A stretch of DNA of 38,355 nt from Bacteroidia bacterium (GTDB lineage: Bacteria; Bacteroidota; Bacteroidia; Bacteroidales; BM520). Numbering within the stretch: the first letter of the stretch is position 1; each line of letters begins with the position of its first letter. The stretch is from positions 1-38,355 of the forward strand of contig RZYD01000003.1 of assembly GCA_009930445.1 (NCBI GenBank), in the 5' to 3' direction. This document shows positions 15,589 to 22,117 of this stretch, one piece after another. The notes beneath the pieces are model-generated. The model was not told where the DNA came from, did not search any database, and was given only the letters and a program-made list of their open reading frames with translations. The position numbers were made by a program, and so were the translations under genes.

Positions 15589-15604
15589 CGGTTTCTGAAA
15601 AGTA

Positions 15605-16522
15605 TTATTGTTGAACTTTTACCGTAATCAGAATATGTCCCGGGGTTCCAACTCCGCTACCCACAACAATTTCCTGAATTTTTATTAATCCTTTTTTTAA
15701 TGTTTCTGTTTCAAAAGCCAGTACAACCGGTGCACCGTCTTGGTCGAGATTGTTGATGAGCTCCTGATCGGCGCCGGTCGCCAGTGTAATTACCTGGGTG
15801 TCGTTATCGGCCGGGATGGCGTCAAATTCGTCAACAGTGGTTGTAGTCGCCATAAATTTTGTGGCATTACGTTTTGTCCACGTGGCTACGCCGGTTGTGG
15901 GGTTATTGAACACCTCTGCAGCTGCATCAGCCGAAGGAGCACAAATTGTTGAATGGTTGGTGGCACCATAAAAATAGACAAAATCAATTTTATCACTGTT
16001 TTCTTTGGCTTCTGCAAGTGAATAGGTTGTTCCGTCGATACTGGCGAACGAACTGCCAAATTGGCTGTCCTGATCACCCAGCGTTACGTCTTCCCATACA
16101 TTCAACGGCTGATACGTAATCTCTGTGGTAATTATCAGCGATACTTCGGCTGTTTCGCCTTCTGCATCCGTGATTGTAAAGGTAACCGTCTCTTCTCCCG
16201 CTTCAGGGAAGGTAGTAAGATCGAAAACAATACTGAAGGTGTTCACGTTAATGGCTGTATCCCAAAGTGTGGTTTGAACACCGAAAGCCCGTTTCAGGTT
16301 CAGATTGGTGAGCAAGGCACCTGAATTTTCGTTGGCATCAGCATCAATGCCGATAGTAATGACTGATCCCGCTTCTACGGTAACGTTGGTTGACACGTAG
16401 TCAGCACCGGTTTTAAAACTAATCGTAGGTTCAACGTCTGTGGGTTCATCAGGATTACACGATGTAAATAAAATGGCAGATCCTGCAACAAAGGCCATCA
16501 TTAAGAGAAATAATTTTTTCAT
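15605..16522 (-). CDS. surface or periplasmic lipoprotein with Ig-like N-terminal half
   Basis: The 305-residue product has a type II signal peptide (MKKLFLLMMAFVAGSAILF, lipobox FTSC, Cys22). After an acidic Pro-containing linker (NPDEPTDVEP), which may favour export to the cell surface in Bacteroidota, comes a beta-sandwich-like segment (about 35-135; repeated VTVEAGSVITIGIDADANE, EETVTFTITDAEGETAEVSL). The second half (about 145-305) holds FASIDGTTYSLAEAKENSDKI and other strand-rich text. It is acidic, and its cysteines are limited to the lipobox Cys and one other (TICAPS). I cannot name a ligand. It has one of the best promoter matches in the window and a strong terminator, so it is an independent transcription unit. 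Confidence 0.85.
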   Translation of the reverse strand: MKKLFLLMMAFVAGSAILFTSCNPDEPTDVEPTISFKTGADYVSTNVTVEAGSVITIGIDADANENSGALLTNLNLKRAFGVQTTLWDTAINVNTFSIVFDLTTFPEAGEETVTFTITDAEGETAEVSLIITTEITYQPLNVWEDVTLGDQDSQFGSSFASIDGTTYSLAEAKENSDKIDFVYFYGATNHSTICAPSADAAAEVFNNPTTGVATWTKRNATKFMATTTTVDEFDAIPADNDTQVITLATGADQELINNLDQDGAPVVLAFETETLKKGLIKIQEIVVGSGVGTPGHILITVKVQQ

Positions 16523-16666
16523 TTTTGATTTTTTTAGTGATACTGATTTATAGTTTTAGTTTAATTAGTACAACGCATAAATGCTATTTTTGTTGTCTGT
16601 TTTATTTATTCGTAAAAAAAATATCAGTTTCGCATTCTCATAATAATAGATTCAATATTTTTGATG

Positions 16667-16696
16667 CAAAATTACACTTCTTTTTTTTTAATCAAA
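16667..16696 (-). promoter_or_regulatory. predicted promoter of the lipoprotein gene
   Basis: On the minus strand TTTG (16696-16693), an 18-base spacer and TAATTTTG (16674-16667) match the Bacteroidota consensus. It has the same -7 octamer and spacing as the rpsF promoter. The leader would be about 140 bases, long for this window. Confidence 0.55.
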
Positions 16697-16732
16697 AAGT
16701 CGTTGATGTTAAACCTATAAAAAATATCCGTT

Positions 16733-17959
16733 TTGGTAGAAAAAGCAAACATTGGAAACAAAGGTACAGGCATTCGTTCTGATTGTTTTGTAAGTCTCGC
16801 ACTTACAGCATCGGACGGAGTGGAAATTGACCTTTCAAGCAAGGTGAAAGTCCTGTATGGCAGGCGCATTCTTCAACAGGCTCGGGATATACTCAGTTTT
16901 TATTCCGTAACGAATGCTAAACTCGACATAGAAGATACCGGGGCGCTGCCTTTTGTGATGGCAGCACGCCTGGAGGCAGCCGTTAAGCAGGTAAGCGAAA
17001 CGGAGAAGGAGTTTTTACTCCCCATGCTTCCACAGAATCAATACACGACGGCACGCGACCGGCGTCGATTTTCACGCCTTTACCTGCCCGGTAATAACCC
17101 TATGCTCATGATTAACGCTGGCATCCATCGTCCGGATGGGATTATCCTTGACCTGGAAGATGCTGTAGCCCCGGAAAAAAAATTCGAGGCCCGCTTTATC
17201 GTGCGTAATGCCCTGCGGAATTGTGATTTCTATGGTGCAGAACGGATGGTGCGGATCAACCAAATTCCTAAAGGCCTTGATGATCTCAGCTTTATTGTTC
17301 CTCATAATGTGAATCTGATTTTGCTTCCCAAATGTGAACATGCAGAACAGATTCATCAGGTAAATGAAGAAATTGCCCGCCTGCAGTCGCTCCATAACCT
17401 TAAAGGAGAAATTTGGCTGATGCCGATTATTGAGAGTACACTGGGGGTGGAAAATGCTTTCTCTATATGCACTGCTGCCAAAAATGTGGTTGCTGCAGCC
17501 ATAGGGCTGGAGGATTTTACGGCTGATCTGGGCACCCGTCGCACGCAGGAAGGACAGGAGTCGTTCTATGCTCGTACAAGGCTTGTGAATGCCTGTAAAG
17601 CCGCTGGTATACAAGCCATCGATTCGGTCTATTCCGATGTCTCCAATCAGGAAGGGTTACGCGAAAATGTGAAGAATTCCAAAGCGCTGGGTTTCGATGG
17701 AATGGGCTGTATTCATCCCCGTCAGATTGCAGTGATTAACGAAGGATTTGGCCCCGATTGTGTCGAAATTGAAAAGGCCAGAAAAATTGTGATCGCCTTT
17801 GACGAAGCTACTGCCAACGGCCTTGGCGTTGTGGCCCTGGGATCAAAAATGATCGATCCTCCCGTAGTGAAACGTGCAGTGCACACCATCGAAATGGCAG
17901 TTAATATGGGATTGTTACCAAAAACATGGAAAGAAGATTATTATGAAGAAATACGATAA
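16733..17959 (+). CDS. citDE: fused citrate lyase acyl carrier (CitD) and citryl-CoA lyase beta subunit (CitE)
   Basis: Citrate lyase cleaves citrate to acetate and oxaloacetate; CitD carries the acyl group on a dephospho-CoA prosthetic arm and CitE splits citryl-ACP. Here both lie in one 408-residue chain. Residues 1-90 are CitD-like: GTGIRSDCFVSL with Ser16 at the expected prosthetic-group site, GVEIDLSSKVKVLYG, and LDIEDTGALPFVMAARLEAA. From about residue 105 the CitE TIM barrel follows: RRRFSRLYLPGNNPMLMINA, IILDLEDAVAPEKK, MPIIESTLGVENAF, AIGLEDFTADLGTRR and GFDGMGCIHPRQI. The only in-frame start before the CitD block is TTG 16733, since a stop lies at 16718. citF overlaps the 3' end by 17 bases. 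citC, citX and citG are not nearby. Confidence 0.88.
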   Translation: MVEKANIGNKGTGIRSDCFVSLALTASDGVEIDLSSKVKVLYGRRILQQARDILSFYSVTNAKLDIEDTGALPFVMAARLEAAVKQVSETEKEFLLPMLPQNQYTTARDRRRFSRLYLPGNNPMLMINAGIHRPDGIILDLEDAVAPEKKFEARFIVRNALRNCDFYGAERMVRINQIPKGLDDLSFIVPHNVNLILLPKCEHAEQIHQVNEEIARLQSLHNLKGEIWLMPIIESTLGVENAFSICTAAKNVVAAAIGLEDFTADLGTRRTQEGQESFYARTRLVNACKAAGIQAIDSVYSDVSNQEGLRENVKNSKALGFDGMGCIHPRQIAVINEGFGPDCVEIEKARKIVIAFDEATANGLGVVALGSKMIDPPVVKRAVHTIEMAVNMGLLPKTWKEDYYEEIR

Positions 17960-19505
17960 ACTGGTTGAAAATGCAGTAGGACGCATCGTCCCTACGATCG
18001 TCAATGGAATGGAAATGGTTCCTTTTAAAGGAGTCGGTAAACACAGGCCTTCCGGCAGGAAATATGCACCCGCTATCCCGAGTTGCATCGATTATCCCGA
18101 CGACGGAAATAAAGTGGTGGGTTCACTCGAAGAGGCACTGGAACGCTGCGGACTGAAAGACGGCATGACTATCTCTACGCATCATCACCTGCGTGATGGA
18201 GATCTGATCTCTAATCTGGTATTTGATATTGCGCACGAAAAAGGGGTTAAAGACCTGGTATGGTTCCCCTCGGCCTCGTTCCCCTGTCATTCTCAACTGA
18301 TTCCCTATCTCGAAGAGGGTACAATAAACCGTATTGAGGGGAGCATGAATGGCCCGTTGGGCAGGTTTTGTTCTGAAGGAAAAATGAAAGGGGTGGCTGT
18401 ATTGCGCTCCCATGGCGGCAGGGTACAGGCTATTCAGGATGGTGAAGTGAAAATCGATATTGCTGTACTGGTAGCTCCCAGCAGTGATGCTTTTGGTAAT
18501 GCACGGGCAACCGGCGGCTCCAGCGCTTGCGGTGTGCTGGGGTACGCTTATCCCGACCATCTCTTCGCCGATAAAGTGATTATTGTTACCGATAATCTGG
18601 TGGAATTCCCCTGTTATCCGATGGAACTACAAGGCAACTATGTCGATTATGTGGTGGTCGTAGATAAAATCGGTATTCCCGAAAAAATTGTTTCCGGTAC
18701 TACAAAAATTACGAAAAGCCCCGACCGGCTCTACATTGCCGAACTGACTACCCAAATGATGGTGGCTACCGGAATGCTCCATGATGGATGTTATATGCAG
18801 GCCGGAGCTGGTGGAACATCGCTCGCCATTGGTTGGTATGCCCATCAGGTGCTGAAACAAAAAGGATGGAAATGCCGCCTCGGATTCGGCGGTTCTACAG
18901 GCTATATGGTGAAAATGATGGAAGAAGGCGTCATGGATTATATCCTCGATGCTCAGGCCTTCGACCTCGATGCCATTCAATCCATCGAAAATAATCCCAA
19001 TCATATTCCGTATCCTGTATTTAATGCCTATAATTACCATTCAAAAGGTAATCTTACCTCTATGATGGATATTATGATCCTTGGCGCAACAGAAGTCGAT
19101 GTGAATTTCAATGGAAATGTGGTTACCCATTCCGATGGCCTTCTGCTCCACGGTATTGGGGGTTGGCAGAATTGCCTGCATGCAAAAAATGTGATCCTGC
19201 CCATCCCGCTCTTCCGCGACCGCATGCCGGTTGTGAAAGATGCCGTTACTACCATCACGGGCCCGGGTTCAATGATTGATGTGATTGTTACTGAACGCGG
19301 CATCGCCGTGAATCCAAAACGTACCGACCTGATTGCCAAAATTAAAAACGCTGGGTTGCCTCTAAAATCGATTCTGGAACTCAAGGAAGAAGCTGAGGCA
19401 ATCTGTGGTGTCCCCGATAAACCCGAACTTAGCGACGAAATCGTTGCCATTATTAAGTGGGTCGACGGTACTGTGATTGATGCAGTTAGAAAAGTAAAAT
19501 GCTAG
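17943..19505 (+). CDS. citF: citrate lyase alpha subunit (citrate CoA-transferase)
   Basis: CitF exchanges the acetyl group on the acyl carrier for citrate. The product is 520 residues, close to the usual 500-520. Signatures are RIVPTIVNGMEMVPFKGVG near the start, then GSLEEALERCGLKDGMTIST and HHHLRDGDLISNLVFDIA, the APSSDAFGNARATGGSSACG loop, and the late segment THSDGLLLHGIGGWQNCLHAKN. The final part, VTERGIAVNPKRTDLIAKI, is also typical. The frame opens at 17874 inside the preceding gene; ATG 17943 gives the family N terminus MKKYDKLVENAVGR and a 17-base overlap with citDE, so translation is likely coupled. A terminator follows 23 bases after the stop. Confidence 0.96.
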   Translation: MKKYDKLVENAVGRIVPTIVNGMEMVPFKGVGKHRPSGRKYAPAIPSCIDYPDDGNKVVGSLEEALERCGLKDGMTISTHHHLRDGDLISNLVFDIAHEKGVKDLVWFPSASFPCHSQLIPYLEEGTINRIEGSMNGPLGRFCSEGKMKGVAVLRSHGGRVQAIQDGEVKIDIAVLVAPSSDAFGNARATGGSSACGVLGYAYPDHLFADKVIIVTDNLVEFPCYPMELQGNYVDYVVVVDKIGIPEKIVSGTTKITKSPDRLYIAELTTQMMVATGMLHDGCYMQAGAGGTSLAIGWYAHQVLKQKGWKCRLGFGGSTGYMVKMMEEGVMDYILDAQAFDLDAIQSIENNPNHIPYPVFNAYNYHSKGNLTSMMDIMILGATEVDVNFNGNVVTHSDGLLLHGIGGWQNCLHAKNVILPIPLFRDRMPVVKDAVTTITGPGSMIDVIVTERGIAVNPKRTDLIAKIKNAGLPLKSILELKEEAEAICGVPDKPELSDEIVAIIKWVDGTVIDAVRKVKC

Positions 19506-19528
19506 GTTATCTTAAATAATGTACCTTT

Positions 19529-19567
19529 ACGGCATGCAAAGTTTTTATTTTTGTATGCCGTTTTTTT
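19529..19567 (+). terminator. intrinsic terminator after citF, abutting the next start codon
   Basis: ACGGCATGCAAA pairs with TTTGTATGCCGT (12 bp with one G.U) around a 9-base loop and runs into seven T. The T-run ends at the base before ATG 19568, so the next gene must start by a promoter inside this region or by read-through. Confidence 0.87.
19546..19553 (+). promoter_or_regulatory. possible -7 element embedded in the citF terminator
   Basis: TATTTTTG within the terminator loop and right arm fits TAnnTTTG. Initiation around 19560 would yield an almost leaderless, U-rich 5' end for the amgK-rapZ gene. No good -33 element is visible upstream. Confidence 0.35.
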
Positions 19568-20989
19568 ATGGAACTCATGAATAAACCTGTTCTAATTTCC
19601 TTATTCAAAGCCTGGTGCGGCGTTGATCCGGAAGTGATCGTACCACTCGCCGGCGCTGGTTCCGATCGTTCTTATTTTAGATTAAAAACACCCCAATACA
19701 CTGCAATTGGTGTCTTTGGCCCTTGCCGGGAAGAGAATGAAGCTTTTATTGCCTTTACCACCCATTTCTCCTCGAAAGGCCTTCCCGTACCCCAATTGCT
19801 GCAGGTGGCCGATGGTTCTTCCGCCTATCTTCTGGAAGACCTGGGTGACCAATCGCTTTTTAGTGTGTTGCAGCAGGAGAAACAGTATTCTCCCGGCAGT
19901 GTAGCTGTATATTATCTCGAAAATGCACTGGATGACCTGGCCCGCTTTCAGACAGTGGGCCATCAGGAGCTGGATTACAGCCATGCATGGCCTGTGGCTT
20001 CTTTCGACAGAAATACGATAATCTGGGATTTGAATTATTTTAAATACTGTTTCCTTAAGCCCATGACAGGCAATTTTCAGGAGTACAGGCTCGAAAATGA
20101 TTTTCAAACCCTTAGTGAACGGATTCTGCAGATCCCTTCGGATTTTTTTATGTACCGTGATTTTCAATCGCGTAATATTATGCTTACTACTTCTGGGTTG
20201 CGTTATATTGATTATCAGGGTGGCCGTCGTGGCCCGCGGGCCTATGATGTAGTCTCGTTGCTCTGGCAGGCCCGGGCTACTATTCCACCCAAGGTTAGGG
20301 AATTGCTGCTCGATGGGTTTATTGAACGTAACCTTTCACAACTGCAACAGTCTGCCGGAGCATTCCGCGAAGGCTATTACTCCATTGCACTTTTACGCAC
20401 ATTACAGGTTCTTGGCGCCTATGGGTTCCGGGGCCTGATGGAAAAAAAACTCCATTTTATTCAGAGTATTCCTTTTGCACTGCAAAATTTGCAAGAGTTA
20501 CTGCAGCAGTCAGAGATTTGGGCAGATCTCCGGGAATTAAACGAAGTATGCCGGAAGTTGGTTCAGCTGCAGCAGTTTACTACCCCTGACCGGTCAGGAA
20601 AGTTGCAGGTTTTTGTATCGAGTTTTTCTTACAAAAAAGGATATCCCAATGATCCGGGCCTTAATGGCGGTGGTTTTGTCTTCGACTGCCGGGCGCTGCC
20701 CAATCCCGGGCGTTATCCCCAATACCATCACGTTACAGGAAAAGATGATCCGGTAATCCGGTTCTTCCAACAACACGAAGCATTAAAAGTTTTTATCAGA
20801 CAATCCTGCTGCATGGTAGAAAATGCAGTCGAAAATTACCTCTCCCGTGGCTTTACCTCGCTTTCGGTCGCCTTTGGGTGCACGGGAGGACAGCATCGCT
20901 CGGTTTACTGCGCAGAACAACTGACTCTGCTCCTGCGAAAAAAATTTCCTGCCATCGACGTTATCCTCAACCATCGGGAACAATCCTGA
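19568..20989 (+). CDS. AmgK-like amino-sugar kinase fused to a RapZ C-terminal domain
   Basis: AmgK phosphorylates MurNAc/GlcNAc at the anomeric carbon in the peptidoglycan recycling route that bypasses MurQ. Residues 1-330 have the aminoglycoside-phosphotransferase fold: LAGAGSDRSYFRL, YLLEDLGDQSLFSVL, catalytic YRDFQSRNIML (Asp198, Asn203), metal-binding YIDYQGGRRGPRAYDVVSLL (Asp215). Residues 346-473 match the RapZ C-terminal domain: FVSSFSYKKGYP, FDCRALPNPGRY and SVAFGCTGGQHRSVY near 438-445. That domain in E. coli RapZ senses glucosamine 6-phosphate, so a sugar-controlled kinase is plausible. The RapZ N-terminal nucleotide-binding domain is absent. A MurU-like gene lies 320 bases downstream, which supports the assignment. 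ATG 19577 (MNKPV) is an alternative start. Confidence 0.87.
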   Translation: MELMNKPVLISLFKAWCGVDPEVIVPLAGAGSDRSYFRLKTPQYTAIGVFGPCREENEAFIAFTTHFSSKGLPVPQLLQVADGSSAYLLEDLGDQSLFSVLQQEKQYSPGSVAVYYLENALDDLARFQTVGHQELDYSHAWPVASFDRNTIIWDLNYFKYCFLKPMTGNFQEYRLENDFQTLSERILQIPSDFFMYRDFQSRNIMLTTSGLRYIDYQGGRRGPRAYDVVSLLWQARATIPPKVRELLLDGFIERNLSQLQQSAGAFREGYYSIALLRTLQVLGAYGFRGLMEKKLHFIQSIPFALQNLQELLQQSEIWADLRELNEVCRKLVQLQQFTTPDRSGKLQVFVSSFSYKKGYPNDPGLNGGGFVFDCRALPNPGRYPQYHHVTGKDDPVIRFFQQHEALKVFIRQSCCMVENAVENYLSRGFTSLSVAFGCTGGQHRSVYCAEQLTLLLRKKFPAIDVILNHREQS

Positions 20990-21025
20990 GCTACAATTGT
21001 TATTTTGGGAAAGTAAAGTTTTCGT

Positions 21026-21160
21026 ATGCCTAAAACAATGTGTAAACAGGGCTCTAGGGTGCATCAGGAAGAGGCCGTGAAGTTTGTGTGTAAAAAGTGT
21101 GGTCTGGGTGCGACGAAAAAAAAACAACTTTGCAAACCTGCCACTGCAAATGATAAATAG
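21026..21160 (+). CDS. 44-aa zinc-ribbon-like protein
   Basis: ATG 21026 opens a 44-codon frame ending TAG at 21158. The peptide is very basic with Cys at position 6 (PKTMCKQGS), a CxxC knuckle (KFVCKKCGLGATKK) and a fourth Cys (KQLCKPA), which together could bind one zinc ion. Lys-rich flanks suggest nucleic-acid contact. I recall similar tiny CKKCG...CKP proteins in bacterial genomes but cannot name a function. It lies between the kinase fusion and the MurU-like gene on the same strand, with 36 bases after the former. The patterned cysteines argue against chance. Confidence 0.62.
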   Translation: MPKTMCKQGSRVHQEEAVKFVCKKCGLGATKKKQLCKPATANDK

Positions 21161-21282
21161 TCGTCCGGCAATTCAAAAATTAGAAGCCATTTCTAGTTCC
21201 GTAAATTCTACCTGTTTCAGTAAATTTTCTGTTTAGCGAAATTCCTTTTCCGGTTTTTCTTTTTCTGCTGGATCAGAAACCC

Positions 21283-21290
21283 TATTTTTG
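21283..21290 (+). promoter_or_regulatory. possible -7 element of the MurU-like gene
   Basis: TATTTTTG lies 18 bases before ATG 21309 and fits TAnnTTTG. The T-rich stretch 20 bases upstream lacks a clear TTG. Confidence 0.42.
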
Positions 21291-21308
21291 TTCTAAACAT
21301 TCCGTACC

Positions 21309-22046
21309 ATGAAGGTTTTTATTCCTGCTGCCGGAAAAGGCACCCGGCTTGGTTCACTGACGCAACAAACCCCGAAAGCACTGGTGGAGATAGCGGGTAA
21401 ACCCATGCTCTGGCATCTTATGCATAAACTCGTGGCTGCAGGATTTACCGAGATTGTAGTCAATGTACACCATTTCGGTGATGCAATTGTGGCCTTCTTG
21501 CAAAGGAATGGTAATTTTGGTGTGAAGGTAGCTGTTTCGGATGAAACGAAAGCCCTTCTCGATACCGGCGGAGGATTGGTACAGGCCGCTGGATTGTTTT
21601 CTTCACAAACCCCTTTTTTGGTGCATAATGTGGATATTATGACCGACATGGATCTGGCGGCTTTTTATAAGGCGCATTGCGCTTCGGATAATGAAGCCAC
21701 CCTTTGCGTGTCCACACGGAAAACTTCCCGCTATCTTTTGTTTGATGAATCCATGCAGCTCTGCGGTTGGGAGAACAGAAAAACAGGTGAACAAATTATC
21801 CCTGTTATGAAGCCCCAACTGACACCCTATGCCTTTTCCGGCATCCAAATGATAAACCCCGAAATGATACCGGCACTTCGCACCATAAATCCGCCTGCAT
21901 TTCCGCTCATTCCTGCCTATCTCTCGCTGATTACTCACCGGAAAATCAGCGGTATGGATTGTCGGTGGCAGTACTGGATAGACTTGGGGAAACCTGAATC
22001 ACTCCATTATGCATCTACTTTCCTGGTAAAAAAATACAACCTGTGA
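21309..22046 (+). CDS. MurU-like sugar-1-phosphate nucleotidyltransferase
   Basis: The 245-residue protein has the nucleotidyltransferase motif FIPAAGKGTRLGSL and the QTPKALVEIAGKPMLWHLM segment, with the lysine that contacts the phosphates. It also has FLVHNVDIMTDMDLAAFY, whose Asp binds metal, and a C-terminal DLGKPESLHYAS. Length and layout fit MurU, which makes UDP-MurNAc from MurNAc 1-phosphate. The AmgK-like kinase just upstream makes that substrate, so the two complete the pathway that feeds cell-wall sugars back without passing through GlcN6P. Related enzymes use other sugars, so substrate remains an inference from context. A -7 match lies just upstream. Confidence 0.85.
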   Translation: MKVFIPAAGKGTRLGSLTQQTPKALVEIAGKPMLWHLMHKLVAAGFTEIVVNVHHFGDAIVAFLQRNGNFGVKVAVSDETKALLDTGGGLVQAAGLFSSQTPFLVHNVDIMTDMDLAAFYKAHCASDNEATLCVSTRKTSRYLLFDESMQLCGWENRKTGEQIIPVMKPQLTPYAFSGIQMINPEMIPALRTINPPAFPLIPAYLSLITHRKISGMDCRWQYWIDLGKPESLHYASTFLVKKYNL

Positions 22047-22117
22047 AACGATCCAATGGCGTTTTTACGACCAGGAAAATCGTTCGCTCAGATTTATGAA
22101 TACAAAATGATTTGCCT

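Noticed and set aside
16525-16782. 85-codon plus-strand frame upstream of citDE
   Set aside because: It is Phe/Lys/His-rich, overlaps the lipoprotein promoter region and the TTG start of citDE, and shows no protein pattern.
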